Notes: generated from the sequence alone by a model not told the origin. A stretch of 64,000 nt of DNA from Apodemus sylvaticus (GCF_947179515.1 NC_067485.1:72673646-72737645); one strand, 5' to 3'; positions 21,530 to 34,866 are shown, counted from the first letter of the stretch. Translations and numbers: made by a program.

Positions 21530-21797
21530 CCTAGAAAACTGGAATACCCAAAACATAATCCACACATCAAATGAGGTACAAGAAGAAAGGAGGAGTGGCC
21601 CCTGGTTCTGGAAAGACTCAGTGAAACAGTATTCAGCAAAACCAGAACGGGGAAGTGGGAAGGGGTGGGTGGGAGGACAGGGGAAGAGAAGGGGGCTTGC
21701 GGGACTTTCGGGGAGTGGGGGGGCTAGAAAAGGGGAAATCATTTGAAATGTAAATAAATTATATCGAATAATAAAAAAAAAGAAAAAAAAATAAAAA
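21530..21797 (+). other. L1 3'UTR with G-tract and polyadenylation signal
   Basis: Polypurine, G-rich sequence (21635-21730) with several runs of four or more G, able to form G-quadruplexes. This is a conserved L1 3'UTR trait. AATAAA occurs at 21753-21758, and a second at 21770-21775 merges into an A-rich tail interrupted by single T and G bases. Confidence 0.85.
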
Positions 21798-21813
21798 AAA
21801 AATAAAAAAAAAT

Positions 21814-22389
21814 AATGATAAAAGAGAAAGGTTCAATCTGGGCATTATAGCTGTAATTTCACCATTTAAAAATGATCCTTGTCCTTCTAATTTCAAAGAT
21901 CCTATCTTCTAAGTAGAACTTCCAGGACAGACTTGGCTGAACATTTGAATTGAAAGGCAGCCTGGGATATATGAGACATTGTTTGAAATAATAAACATGT
22001 GGCCCTAGAACGTAGTATGGTGATATATGCCTATAATCTCGCCATTTGTATAATAGCTACAAGGATCATAACTTCAAGACCAGTCTGAACATATCAAGTT
22101 CAAGGGTAGCCTGAACAATAGAGTAAGATCATGCCTCAACAACCAAACCAAATAAAACAAAACTACCAAAACACCAAGGACTTGTTGAATATGCCTCAGA
22201 GATTGCAGTCACTTACACTGCAGCCTCCTGGGAAAAAGAGCATTTTGTCAGAGTATCCCTGTGCCAGGGAGAAGCTAAGATGCTTTTCTTATCTAGTTGA
22301 ATCTAATAAAAAAAATTTGATATTCTTGAGTGTGCATTTTATAGCTTCTATAAACCAATAGTTGTTAGAGAATATGGGGTTCCAAGTGT
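21814..22389. other. Unassigned sequence with a degenerate B1-like stretch
   Basis: 22005-22165 has B1 order ('atatgcctataatctcgcc...cttcaagaccagtctgaac...gagtaagatcatgcctcaa') with an A-rich end, strongly diverged. Nothing else recognised. Confidence 0.45.
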
Positions 22390-22404
22390 AAAATGACCAA
22401 TGTT

Positions 22405-22775
22405 TTTTTTAATATTTTTTATGCGATATAATTTATTTACATTTCAAATGATTTCCCCTTTTCTAGCCCCCCCACTCCCCGAAAGTCCCGTAAGCCCCCT
22501 TCTCTTCCCCTGTCCTCCCACTCGCCCCTTCCCACTTCCCCGTTTTGGTTTTGCCGAATACTGTTTCACTGAGTCTTTCCAGAACCAGGGGCCACTCCTC
22601 CTTTCTTCTTGTACCTCATTTGATGTGTGGATTATGTTTTGGGTATTCCAGTTTTCTAGGTTAATAACCACTTATTAGTGAGTGCATACCATGATTCACC
22701 TTTTGAGTCTGGGTTACCTCACTTAGTATGATGTTCTCTAGCTCCATCCATTTGCCTAAGAATTTCATGAATTCA
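22405..22775 (-). mobile_element. Young L1, 5'-truncated, antisense, with 16-bp TSD
   Basis: About 370 bp of ORF2 end plus 3'UTR in reverse, nearly identical to the 3' end of the full-length L1. It is flanked by the perfect repeat TAAAATGACCAATGTT at 22389-22404 and 22776-22791. The truncation point lies inside the last 40 codons of ORF2. Confidence 0.95.
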
Positions 22776-22791
22776 TAAAATGACCAATGTT

Positions 22792-23954
22792 ATCCATCAA
22801 CTAATGTATGAATGTTACCCTGTGCCGGTTAGTTTTTGTCAAAATTGCACAAGATAGAGTAATTTGGAGAAGAAAAAAGAAATGAGTTGAGTGTAGGTAA
22901 GGTTATGGGGCATTTTGATTGATTGATGTCACTGGGTATGAAGTCACTGCTGAATATATGTATATAATTGCATAATATTACGTACTATAATGCAAACTAA
23001 TACAGAGTTCATAACCCAGTGAACGACAACCATCTGGAATCATTTGTTGTAATTCATATGATTTCAGCTATTGCTTTTAAAGTAGAAAGGGTCTTTATTG
23101 GGGTTTGGATAGCTAATATCCATGAAAGGATCATGCTCTTGAACTTTGTTCTTTAACAGGTGGCCCTGTTTTCTGCGGTTATAGAAAATCTGAAAAAAAT
23201 ACAGCCTAGCAGAAAGAAGTGGGGCATAGTGAACAGAGGGACTGATAACTGTGCGAAACCATCTTCAAATGTCTACTGCCATACTGACCATGAGCCTATC
23301 CTGCCTTGAGGAAAGAAAATAAAGAAAACCCTTGGGTTATACCCAACCATTATTGGTCCATTTCAGCTCTGACCTCAAGAGGAGCCAATGTGAGGTCTTT
23401 TACTTGCCTAGTTACAGCTTTGGCTGAAAATGTCTCCTATCCTTATAGTACAGTTGCTGTTGGTTAGTTGGTTGGTTAGTTGGTTGGTTGGCTGGTTGGA
23501 AAGTAAATTTGATTTCTAAGCTGGCAAGCCACCGGACTTAGATCTTTGTGAACTGTTGAATCTGAACACAGTAAGTTTTCTTCTGTATTCCTATGTTTCA
23601 TTTTAGAGGGCTTTGTTTTCTGGATTTAAACTAAGTCTCCCTCTCTTCCTGTATTTTCTTGGTTTGATAATTGAATTTTTATTTTCTTTTTTAATTTAGA
23701 TTTTTTTAATTCTATTTTATATTGTCATATTTTGTATGTCTTTATTCCTTTCACTAATTTTGAACAGTAGATTATAATAACTACACAACATGAACAATCT
23801 CACAGTGATATTTCCAGACATGTACATGAAGAACTTTTCACACATTCCCCTTGCCTGCTCCTTACAAGTACCTCAGTGTTTCTCTTTTCTGTCCAGACCC
23901 TTACTTTGCAAGTACAGGCCCAGTGGTATAAAGTCCTCTTATTTACAGGACTGA
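22792..23954. other. Mostly unassigned sequence; rodent repeat piece and (GGTT)n
   Basis: 22826-22930 begins 'ccggttagtttttgtcaaaattgcacaag' like the unnamed rodent repeat noted elsewhere. 23458-23502 is an imperfect GGTT tetranucleotide run. No coding feature supported. Confidence 0.45.
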
Positions 23955-24395
23955 TATGCCATATTGGATGGAATGGATACAGAAAATGTGGTATATATAC
24001 ATAATGGAGAACTATTCGGCCATTAGAAATAATGAATTCATACAATTCTTAGACAAATGGATGGAACTGGACAACATCATCCTAAGTGAGGTAACCCAGT
24101 CTCAAAAGAACACTCATGGTATGCACTCACTGATAAGCAGATATTAGCCTAGAAGCTTGGAATACCCACAAAACAATTCACATATCAAATGATGACCAAG
24201 AAGAAGGAAGAAGTGGCCCCTGGTCTGGAAAGGCTCAGTGCAGCAGTGTAGGGCAATACCATGATAGGGAAGTGGAAAGGGGTAGATTGGGGAACAGAAG
24301 GAAGGAAGAGGATTTATGGGACTTCCAGGGAGGGGGAATTGAGGAAAGGGGAAATCACTTGGAATGTAAATAAAGAATATATCAAATAAAAAAAG
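23955..24395 (+). mobile_element. L1 3' end, 5'-truncated
   Basis: Begins near 'gaatggatacagaaaatgtgg' in the last ORF2 codons (in-frame to 24147) and continues through a 3'UTR to an A-rich tail at about 24370-24395. Intermediate age. No TSD found. The next L1 starts directly at its tail. Confidence 0.85.
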
Positions 24396-27300
24396 AAATA
24401 CAGGTAAACAGGTAGAAGTCCTTAAAGAATTACAGGAAAGCACAACCTCTAAAAATAGAGGGAGAAACAATTAAAAAAATCACAAAAGTAAACAACTCTG
24501 GACATAGAAAAAACATAGGAAATTGAACAAGAGTCATAGATGCAATCATTACCATAAGAATACAAGAGATAGAGGAAAGAATCTCAGATTCAGAAGACAC
24601 CATAGAAAACATTGACAGCAAAGTCAAAGAAAATGCAAAATGTTAAAAGCTCCTAAGCAAAAACATCCAGGAAATTCAGGACACAATGCAAAGACCAAAC
24701 CTAAGGATGAGAGGTATAGAAGAGAGTGAACATTTCCAGCTTAAAGGTCCAGTAAATATCTTCAACAAAATTATAGAAGAAAACTTCCCTAACCTAAAGA
24801 AATAGATGCCCATGAACATACAAGAAGACTACAGAACTCCAAATAGATTGGACCAGAACAGAAAATCCTCCTGTCACATAATAGTCAAAACACCAAATGC
24901 ACTAAAAACAGAAAGAACATTAAAAGCATTAACAGAAAATGCCAAATAACATATAAAGGCAGACCACAATTACACCAGAGCTCTCAACAGAAACTATGAA
25001 AGCATAAAGATCCTGGACAGATGTCATACACACCCTAAGAGAATATAAATTCCCATCCAGGCTACTGTAACTAGCAAGACTCTCAATTACCATAGAGAGA
25101 AAGCAAGATAATCCATGATAAAACCAAATTTACACGATATCTTTCCACAAATCAAGCTCTACAAAGGATATTAGATGGAAAATGCCAACACAAGGAGAAA
25201 AACCCTAGAAAAAGCAAGAAGATAACCTTTCATAAAACCCAAAGGAAGATAGTCACACAAACATAATTCTGCCTCTAACAGCAAAAATAACAACAAGTAA
25301 CAGTCACTTTTCCTTAACATCTATTAACATCAATGGACTCAATTCCCCCAATAAAACGACATAGACTAATAGACTGGATATGCAAACAGGACCCAACATT
25401 ACAGGAAACTCAAGTCACTGACAAAGACAGACATTAACTCAGTGTAAAAGTTGGAAAACAATTGTCCAAGCAAATGGTTCCACGAAACAAGCTGGAGTAG
25501 CCATTCTAATATCGAATAAAATCGATTTTCAACCTAAAGATATCAGAAAAGGAAGGACACTTCATACTGATCAAAGGAAAAATCTATCAAGATAATCTCT
25601 CAATTCTGTACGTTTATGCTCCAAATGCAAGGGTAACCACATTCATAAAAGAAACTTTACTAAAGCTCAATGCACACATCACATTCCACACAACAATAGT
25701 GGGAGAATTCAACACCAGACTCTCAGCAATAGACAGATCATATAAACAGAAACTAAGCAGAGACACAGTGAAACTAACAAAACTTATGAACCAATGGTTC
25801 TAACAGATATCTGTATAACAATTCAAACTAAAGCAAAAGAATATACCTTCTCCTCAGCACCTCAAGCACCTTCTAGAAAATTGTCAATCTAATTGGTCAC
25901 AAATCAGAACTCAACAGATTTGGGAAGATTGAAATAATCCTAGGCACCCTATCAGAACACCATGGACTAAGGCTGGTCTTAAATTCCAACAAAAACAAGG
26001 GAAATACACGTAAACATGGAAAAAGAACAATGCTCTACACAATGATAAATTGGTCAAGGAAGAAATAAAGAAAAAATGGAAAGAAATTTTAGAATTTAAT
26101 GAAAATAAAGAAACATCATATGAAAACATAAGGGACACAAGGAAGCAGTGATAAAAGGAAAACTCATAGTTCCAAGTGCCTCCAAATAGAAACTGGAGAG
26201 AGCTTACACTAGCAGCTAGACGCACACCTGAAAGCACTAGAACATAAAGAAGCAAATACACCTAGGATGAGTAGATAAAAGAAAATAATCAAACCAAGGA
26301 CTTAAATCAACCAAGTAGAATCAAAAAGAACTATACAAATAATCAACAAAACCAAGAGCTGGTTCCTTGAAAAAAATCAACAAGATAAACAAACCCTTTG
26401 CCAGACTAACATGAGGGCACAGAGAGAGTACCCAAATTAGTAAAATCAGAAATTAAGAGAAACATAGCAACAGCAACTGTGGAAATTCAAAAAATCATCA
26501 GTCCTTACTACAAAAGCTTGTAGTCTACAAAATTGGAAAATCTGGATGAAATGGAGAATTTTCTAGACATGTACAATGTGACAAAGCTAAACAGGATCAA
26601 ATAAACGATCTAAACTGTCCCACAATCACTAAAGAATTACAAGCAGTCATTAAAAGTCTCCCCACCAACAAAAACCTCTGGAACAGATGGGTTTAGTCCA
26701 GAATTCTGTCAGACCATCAAAGAAGACCTAATACCAACACTTGTCAAACTATTCCACAAAATAGAAACAGTAGGAATGCTACCCAATTTGTTCTATGAAG
26801 CCACAATTATGCTTAAACTGAAACCATACAAAGACCAAAGAAATAGAACTTCATACCAATTTCCCTTATGAACATTGATACAATAATAATCAAAATTTCT
26901 TGCCAAATAAATCCAAGAAATCATCAAAACGATCATTCACCATGATGAATGGTTCATCCCAGGGATGCAGGGGTGGTTCAATATGCAGAAATCCATCAAT
27001 GTAATCCACTATATAAACAAACTCAAAGAAAAAAAACCCACATGATCATTTCATTAGATATTGAGAAAGCATCTGACAAAAACCAACACCTGGTCATGAT
27101 AAAAGTCTTGGAAAGATCAGAAATTCAAGGATCACTTCGAAATATAGTAAAAGCAAAAAATATACAGCAACCCAGTAGCCAAGATCAAATTACCTGGAGA
27201 GAAACTTGAAGCAATGCCACTGAAATCAGAAACTAGATAAGGCTGCCCACTTTCTCCCTATCTGTTCAATATAGTACTTGAAGTCCTAGCCAGAGCAATT

Positions 27301-28695
27301 AAACAACAAAGGGTGGTCAAAGGCATTCAAATTGCAAAGTAAGAAGTCAAAGTATCATTACTTACAGATGATATGATATACTTAAGTGATCCCAAAAATT
27401 GCAGCAGAGAGAGAACTCCTAAACCTGATAAACAACTTCATCAAAGTGGCAGGATATAAAACTAACTCAAAGAAATCAGTAGCCTTCATATACTCAAAGG
27501 ATAAACAGGCTGAGAAAGAAATTATGGAAATGACACACCTCATGAAAGTCATAAGAAATATAAAATATCTTGGGAGTGACTCTAACCAAGCAAGTGAAAG
27601 ATCTGTATGACAAGAACTTCAAGTCTCTGAAGAGAGAAAGAAACCAAAGAAGATCTGAGAAGATGGAAAGATCTCCCATACTCTTGGATTGGCAGGATTA
27701 ATATAGTAAAAATCAAATCTTGGTGAAAGCAATCTACAGATACGATCCCAATCAAAATTCCAACTCAATTCTTCATAGAGTTGGAAAGAGCAATTTGCAA
27801 ATCACTTTGGAATAACAAAAACCCCAAGAAAGCAAAACTGTTCTCAGCAATAAAAGACCATAGGAGGAATCAGTCTCTGCCCTCAAGATGTATTATAGAG
27901 CAATAGTGATAAAAGCTGCATGATATTGGTGCAGAGACAGGCATGTAGATCAATGGAATAAAATTGAAGACCCAGAAATGAACCCAAACAGCTATGGTCA
28001 CTTAATCTCTACCAGAGAAGCTAAACCATCTAGTAGGAAAAAAGGCAGGATTTTCAACAAAGGGTGCTAGTTCAATTATAAGTCAACACATAGAAGAATG
28101 AAAATTGATCCATTTTTATCTGCCTGTTCAAAGCTCAAGTTCAAGTGGATCACAGACCTCCAGATAAAATAGGATACACTGAATCTAATAGAAGAGAAAG
28201 TGGGGGAAAGCCTCGAACCATGGGCACAGGGGGAAATTCCCTGAACAGAAACATCAATGGCCTGTGCTCTAAGATCAAGAATTGACAAATGGGATCTCAT
28301 AAAATTGCAAAGCTTCTGTAAGGCAAAGGACACTGTCAATAGGTCAATACAGCAACCACCAGATTGGGAAAAACATCTTTACCAATTCTACATCCTGTAG
28401 AGGGCTAATGTCCAATATATTCAAAGAACTCAAAAAGTTAGACTCCAGAGAATCAAATAATAGTATTAAAAATTGAGTACAGAGCTGAACAAATAATTTT
28501 CAACTGAGGAATATCTAATGGAGAGAAGCACCTAAATAAATGTTCAACATCCCTAATTATCAAGAAATGCAAATCAAAACAACCCTGAGATTCCACCTCA
28601 AACCAGTCAGAATGGCTAAAATGAAAAACTCATGTGACAACAGATGCTTGGGAGGATGTGGAGAAAGAGGGATACTCCTCCATTTCTGGTGGGTC
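24396..28695 (+). mobile_element. Old L1, mid-ORF1 to near the end of ORF2, degenerate
   Basis: Starts in the ORF1 coiled coil ('gaaatacaggtaaacagg'), passes the ORF1-ORF2 junction near 25270-25330, and continues in order through the endonuclease, RT and C-terminal regions. It stops at 'gatactcctccatttctgg' (about codon 1145 of ORF2). The 3'UTR is missing. Dozens of stops and indels leave no usable frame. Recognisable markers include 'ISLDIEKASDK' near 27045 and the RT region at 27360 with a mutated FADD. Confidence 0.9.
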
Positions 28696-30901
28696 ATCTA
28701 ACATATGAAGAAAACATTCATTTTCACAAGAGAACAGCACATGTATTGTAATTAGTAAAATAATTCTAAACAACCCTTTTCACAGTGAAAAGTCCTGTAG
28801 TTCTTCCTTAAACTCATTTTCAAGTTCTAAGTGTTTTAAATCATAAAACATTTTGAACCTGCAAATGTTTAAAAAAATTTGGTCAACTCAATGTCTTGCT
28901 CTCCAGCATAGAACACTGTTCTAGTCTGATTAAACCGACCTATGTACTGATGGAATAAATTTTTATAGGAAGTCCTTTTTTTCCTTTTGAATTTTATTTT
29001 CTGTGTTACAATATGGGTTTTGGTTATATTATATGCATATTTTATATGCATGCTAGATATATTATAGATATCTATTGTATGAACCAATAAATAGATATTG
29101 GATAAAATTATAAAATTCTCCTGTGAATAAATTCATGTCTTAATCAGGACAGTTTTCAATTGTTGCTCGCTGAGTTTTACAGTCACTCTTAGAGTAGAGA
29201 ATAAATACAGAGCACAAACTAAGATTCACCTAAGACAGCTAATGGTCTTTTCATGTTTCTATGTGGCAGGCCCTTTGCAAGGACACACTGAGTTATTATT
29301 CACAGAACCCTGAGATGGACATTAGTAATTACTCTTTCATAGCTGACACACAGAAAAGTTTTGTACTTTCTAAAATCACGGGCAGGGTCAGAACTGGGTT
29401 TGAACTAAGAATCCAGGAATGCCCTCATTCACAGTGTTTTACTGAGGCAAAATGCCACTAATGGGAATTTGTTGAAGATAGAGCTTTATATTTTTGTTTT
29501 CATACTTTTACTTCAGTCTCCTGATCTGTAAGCTTTATGATGGGCACTGTAGCTTAGTCAAGAACTTTGATGGAGCATGGCTCAGCCAAGACGTGCTTCC
29601 TAAGGGCTTGTTCCAACAACTGTAATGGAGGACATTCCCACTTTCCAAAGACAATGAGGGCTGTCACTTGTTGGAAGATAGAGGCCTGTACTAATGCTCC
29701 CAAATATCTACATGTCAGCTGTGGGCCAGAGTTCTTTCACCAGTTTTATCTGTTTCACCGGTTCTCTCTCATGGCTGCTTCTGCAGGACAAAAGGCCATG
29801 AAGTTATAAAAGACAATTTTCTCCTGGATGCCCTCTCTGGCTGTACATGGCTCTTCCAGGCCCAGGATCAAGCTGCCTGTGCCCCAGGGCCACTGACTTA
29901 GGGCCACCGACTCCTCTCAGCTTGGCTGCACAGCTGCCTAAGGCAGATAGTCCAGGCCTGAAGTGCTGGCCTTGTTCAAGGCCACTGGGCCGGGTGACAC
30001 TGGTGGTGCAGCAGGGAGCTGATAGGCATGGGGATGAGGGGGTCCAGCTTTAGTCTGGATTATAATGGGGGTCAAATGCAAGAACAATCTGACCCTGTCA
30101 ATAAGAACAAGAATGGGACTAGACATTTTATATAACTAGACTCAATAATAAATATTCATCTCATAACATTATTTGACAAACTAATAGGAATAAGTATGAA
30201 GCATTCAAAAAACATGGCGAATTAAGACTTCATTCAAAGAGTATGCCACATATTCTGTATTGGAGTGAAGAATGGAAAGTGCTTTACCAAATGTTTGCAA
30301 CATTTCTGACAGAAGTGTTCCTCGGATGTTTTTCTTGAGAGATATGATGCAGAGGAAGTGGATATTTTAGCAAAACACATGACACTCTAAAAATAGTGAT
30401 TTCCTTAATCTCATATATGCCATGGGAAGGGATGCTTACATCAGGTGAGGAAGAGCACAGAAGTATAGACACTTAACTTGTAGGAGAGTTTTAAATTTTT
30501 GGCCCTCTAGAAGATGAACATGAATTGTGAAATTATGATAATGGCAAAGGACAGGAGACTGTCTCCCCAACAGAAAGCAAGTCATTGTAATCATTTATGG
30601 AAGTCCCAAAATTATGAATCACTAGGAAACACATCATATTTACTATTTTGTCCCCTCTTTCTAATGTAGAACCGAAAGGAGCCTACAGGGTTTTCTTTCC
30701 AATCTGATGGTTATAATATAGTGAAGATTTATTTGATGTATACATATTTATGACAATTGCAAGATTAAACAAGACTATGAATGCCACCCATCCTGTAACA
30801 TTTCTTTAGTCTGTCTAATTAATTTATCTTCCCTTATAAGTATCCAGAATATCTTGTGAGGATTCAAGGAAATATCATTCTTCAAGTTTCACTTAATATC
30901 A
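28696..30901. other. Mostly unassigned sequence with one MIR
   Basis: 29262-29430 fits an ancient MIR ('tgtggcaggccctttgcaagg...cacgggcagggtcagaactgggtttgaac'). 29840-30050 is GC-richer, but no exon is supported. Nothing else recognised. Confidence 0.45.
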
Positions 30902-30915
30902 AAATCACAACTCCT

Positions 30916-33086
30916 GATAACAAAGGACTTTGAATATTTTTAAGTGTTTCTTTGCCTTTCAAGATTCTTCTGTTGTAAATTCTCTGTTTATCTCTGTACC
31001 ACATTTTTAATTAGGTTATTTGGGTTTTTGTAGATGAACTTGTTGAGTTCTTTATATATTTTAGATATTAGCCTCCAGAAGGAAGTACAGTTAGTGAAGA
31101 ATTTTTCCCAACCTTACATTGCCTAGTTGTGCTAATGATGCCACCTTTTGTCTTACAGAATCTTTTCAGTTTCATGAGGTCCCATTTATCAATTGTTGAT
31201 CTTAGATCCTGAGCCATTGGTGTTCTCTTCTGGAATTTTCCCCCTGTGCAAGTGAGTTTGAAACTCTTTTACAAGTTCTCTTCTATTAGACTCAGTGTAT
31301 CTGGTTTGATATTGAGGAACACCATCCACTTGGACTTGAGCTTTTCTCAAGGTGATAGTATGGATATATATTTGGTCTCCTACATACAGAGCATCAGTTA
31401 GACCAGCACTGGTTATTGTAGATTCTTTCTTTGTTCCACTGTAATTTTTTTGTTTCTTTATCAAAAATCAAGTGTCCATAAGTCTATGACTTTTCTCCTG
31501 CATCTTCAATTTGATACCATTGATTTCTCTGTCCCTGTAACAATACCATGTGATTAATATCACTATTGGTTTTAGCAAAGTATAAAACAAAATGACCGTG
31601 AGTTCCTACCTCATTCCAATCAGAATGGTGAAGACCCACAACTCAAGTGACAGCACTTGCTGAGAAAGATGTGGAGAAAGAGGAACACTTGTCTGTTGCT
31701 GGTGGGATTGCAAACCGGCACAACTACTCTGGAATTCAATCTGTTGATTCCTCAGAAAATTGGAAATACTTCTACCTGATGACCCAGCTATACCACTTTT
31801 GGGAACATACACAAAGGACTCACCACCACACCACTTGGACACGTACTGTACCATGTTCATAGCAGCCCTATTTGTAATAGCCTGAGGCTAGAAATAACAC
31901 AGATTTCCCTCAACCAAAGAATGGATACAGAAAATGTGGCTCATTTACACATTGGAATTCTATTCAGTTAATAAAAATGATGACATTCATGAATTTGGCA
32001 GACAAATGAATGGAACTAGAAAATATGCTAATTAGGTAACTCAGACCCAAAAGAACATGCATGCTATCCATAGGTGGATATTAGCCAAAAAGTACAGATT
32101 CAACCTACAGACATTAGGTTGTAACAAGCAGAAATGCCCAAATGAGGAGGCTTCGATCCCACATGGAAGCAGGAAGGAAATACTCACAGGAGGTAAAGGG
32201 AGGCAGGGATCGAGGTGGGGGTAAACATAAACAGGTATGCAAGAAGTGTCTGGAGAGAAGCCTAGAGGATCAAGGCAAGGAATGAAAATAAGGGGAGTGA
32301 GAGGTGTGAGGACCCTGTAGAAAGTTCCAGAGTTCCTGGAAGTTAGACATTCTACACACTTATTGGGGGCACCTAACATTTGGGGAAAGGGAACTTGAAG
32401 AGTCTACCTCCAGGAGACAGACATAGACTCACATGGAGGGATAGGGTTACTAACCCACAGTTAAAATACCTGACCCAGACTTTTGCCTGTTTAAAAGAAC
32501 ATCAGGTACAAAAAATAGAGAAGAGACTGAAGGAAAGACAGTCGAATGACAAGCCCAACTTTGGATCCATATCATGGGAGGCCACCAAGGGCTGACTCTA
32601 CTATGCTGTGATGTGCTTACAGAAAAGAGCCAGGTGTGGCTGTCCTCTGAGAGGCCCTACCAGCAGCTGACTGACACAGAAGGAGATACTTACACCCAAC
32701 AATTGGGCTGATGTTGGGAACCCTGATTTTTTAATTAGTGAAGGATTGAAGAAGCTGGAAGGGAGAGCAACTTCATATGAAGATCACCATTCTCAACTAA
32801 CCCAGAGCCCATGGAGCTACCAGAGCCTGGGCCACCAACCAGGAGCACAGAAAAGCTGGTCCAAGGGCCCTGACACATATGTAGCAGGGTCCTGCCTGGT
32901 CCAATATCAGTGGGAGATGATGTGCTGAAACCTTGATGGACTTGAGGCCCCAGGAAAAGGTGAGGCCTGGTGGGGGGAACCACCCTCTCTGAGGCAAGAG
33001 GGAGGAGGAATGGAATGAAGCATAAGAGGGGGACTGAGAGGGGGAAATTTCTAGAATGCAAATAAATAAAATTACATAGATTAAAT
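30916..33086 (+). mobile_element. Twin-primed (5'-inverted) L1 with TSD
   Basis: 30916-31590 is ORF2 sequence in reverse. 31591-33086 is the ORF2 C-terminus and an old-type 3'UTR in forward orientation ending in an A-rich tail. The left end of the inverted part (near 'catcagg' of codon ~1100) and the start of the forward part ('ccaatcagaatgg') are about 40 bases apart in L1 coordinates, as expected for twin priming. Flanks AAATCACAACTCCT (30902-30915) and AAATCGCAACTCCT (33087-33100) agree at 13 of 14 bases; the mismatch is a CpG-type transition. Frames are broken. Confidence 0.9.
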
Positions 33087-33100
33087 AAATCGCAACTCCT

Positions 33101-34160
33101 CTAGTAATGTCGTTATGAATTTCCATAAATACCTTCACTAACAGATTGTATAAATTTTCCCACAGGTTGTTTTATTCTAATACATCAGGGTAGTGCCAAG
33201 AGATCTGCAATCTAAGAGGTGCTTGGTGATGGGGATGGTGATGCAATGATACTGTCATGTTGTGAGTCTCACTCAGCTCAGGCTTTGTTCAGATCAGAAT
33301 ACTACTGCTGTGTGTATGGGGAAAGCCAGTGGGGATTGGGGATGCATAAGAATAAAGTATGACACACACATATGAAAATGCTACAATGAAATCCATTTGG
33401 AGTAACCTAAAAAACTTAAAAATAAAGACTTCCCTTTCCATAGGTTTGTATGATCTTGCAGAACTTGCCTAGAACAACTTCCCATAGTGTAGTTTCTTGA
33501 CTTAGGCCTTTTGCCTTTCTTTTTGGTAAATTCATATTTAACCAGCCACTGTCACAGAATCATATTGCTCATTTGGGTGGCCCAGATGGGCTATCATTAC
33601 GGTGGCAATTGTCAGGGAAAATACAAAAGACCATAATTCTACAGCTGAGATAAACTCAATCTCTTATTTGTTTTCAAACTTCTGTTTTTGGAGATTTGTT
33701 CCTCAAAAACAAACTTAAAGACATAGCAGCATGTGTAGGAGACAACAGTGTCTAATAATACCAGTTACAAAAAGGTACCTGTGATAGAAACAAAGGGCAT
33801 TTGGGGTGGAGCAGAGGAACTTTGGGCCCTTCTGCTCTACAAATAAAACATATTACTCTAGTCCCAGATTTCTCCACTATCTCCCAGACTTATCATTAAG
33901 AATCCAATCTCAAGGATCTCTCTCTCTGCAAGGCAACTGGAGGTCTTCCTTTTCTTCCCCTTGAAAACACTCTCTGCTGTGAGACAAGGATGGGGTGTGG
34001 CTACACTTGGGAACCCATGACTTCCAGATTTGCTTGTCCCCAGCCCTGTGCTGAATTGCGTGAGGTAAGCTGTAGATAGGATACCTGGAGACAATATCAT
34101 CCTCTCACCTCCACACAACATTCTGAATTAGTCAACAAAGTTCCTTGTTTAACATGAAGA
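33101..34160. other. Unassigned sequence
   Basis: No repeat family, exon or RNA gene recognised. Confidence 0.4.
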
Positions 34161-34162
34161 AG

Positions 34163-34355
34163 AGTGCTGGAGAAATGAGTCACCAGTTAAGAGCACTCAC
34201 TCTTCTTCCAGAGGTCCTGAGTTCAGTTGCCAGAAACCAGGGACTGGCTCACCACCACCTGAAATGGAGATCCGATGCTCTCTTTTGATATGTCTGAAAA
34301 CTGTGACAGTGCAAACCTATACATAAAATAAATAAATAAATAAATCTTTTAAAAA
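34163..34355 (+). mobile_element. B2 SINE
   Basis: The full-length order is visible: head 'gctggagaaatgagtcaccagttaagagcactc', B-box 'ggtcctgagttcagttgcc', body 'gatgctctcttttgatatg', and an AATAAA-containing tail with four ATAA units (34327-34345). Pol III-type internal promoter. Confidence 0.9.
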
Positions 34356-34866
34356 CTAAAATTAAATGAAGGCAAACGAAAATAAGCTGGCCAAGGTGAT
34401 AGAATTCACAGAGTAGCCATGGGAATACAGAGAACCAAGAATACAGAACTGATGATTTGCACCACTGTCCCACACAGTATGACAAGATCCCTATATAAAA
34501 TGACAACACAAGCACGTTTTTGGATCATGTGTGTACAACATTTTTGGAAGAAAAGATGACTCACAACAGATTGCATAAATCCCAAAGATGTCTGCCTAAA
34601 ATCTATGTACAAATTTGCAACAGCAAAACTATGACGTTTAAGGTTTTAGACCCACTCTCACTATACTAACTCAAAAAGAGAAACTCCAAGTGTCTTAGTG
34701 TAATATGTCCAATCAGAATAAACAGTATCCTGATATTTTCCAATTAAAATTGAGGCATTGTGTGACTGAGACACTCAAGTATTAGTTCCAGATGAGAAAA
34801 ATATATGAAAGACTTTGTGAGAGACATAAAAAAATAAGTAAAATATGTCCATGAACTTCATAAAGT

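Larger units (their letters stand above)
15376..21797 (+). mobile_element. Full-length young L1 with both ORFs intact
   Basis: About 6.4 kb, made up of a 1.0-kb 5'UTR, ORF1, a 59-bp inter-ORF gap, ORF2, and a G-rich 3'UTR with an A-rich tail. It is flanked by a perfect 16-bp TSD, AAAAATAAAAAAAAAT, at 15360-15375 and 21798-21813. The left flank reads CATTT/AAAAATA, so the nicked strand had TTTTT/AAATG, an ideal L1 endonuclease site. Because the TSD is A-rich and lies in a SINE tail, a chance match is possible, but the length and the clean 5' edge argue for it. Both reading frames are open end to end with all catalytic residues present, so this element could in principle still be mobile. Whether its promoter is active cannot be told from sequence. 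Confidence 0.95.
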
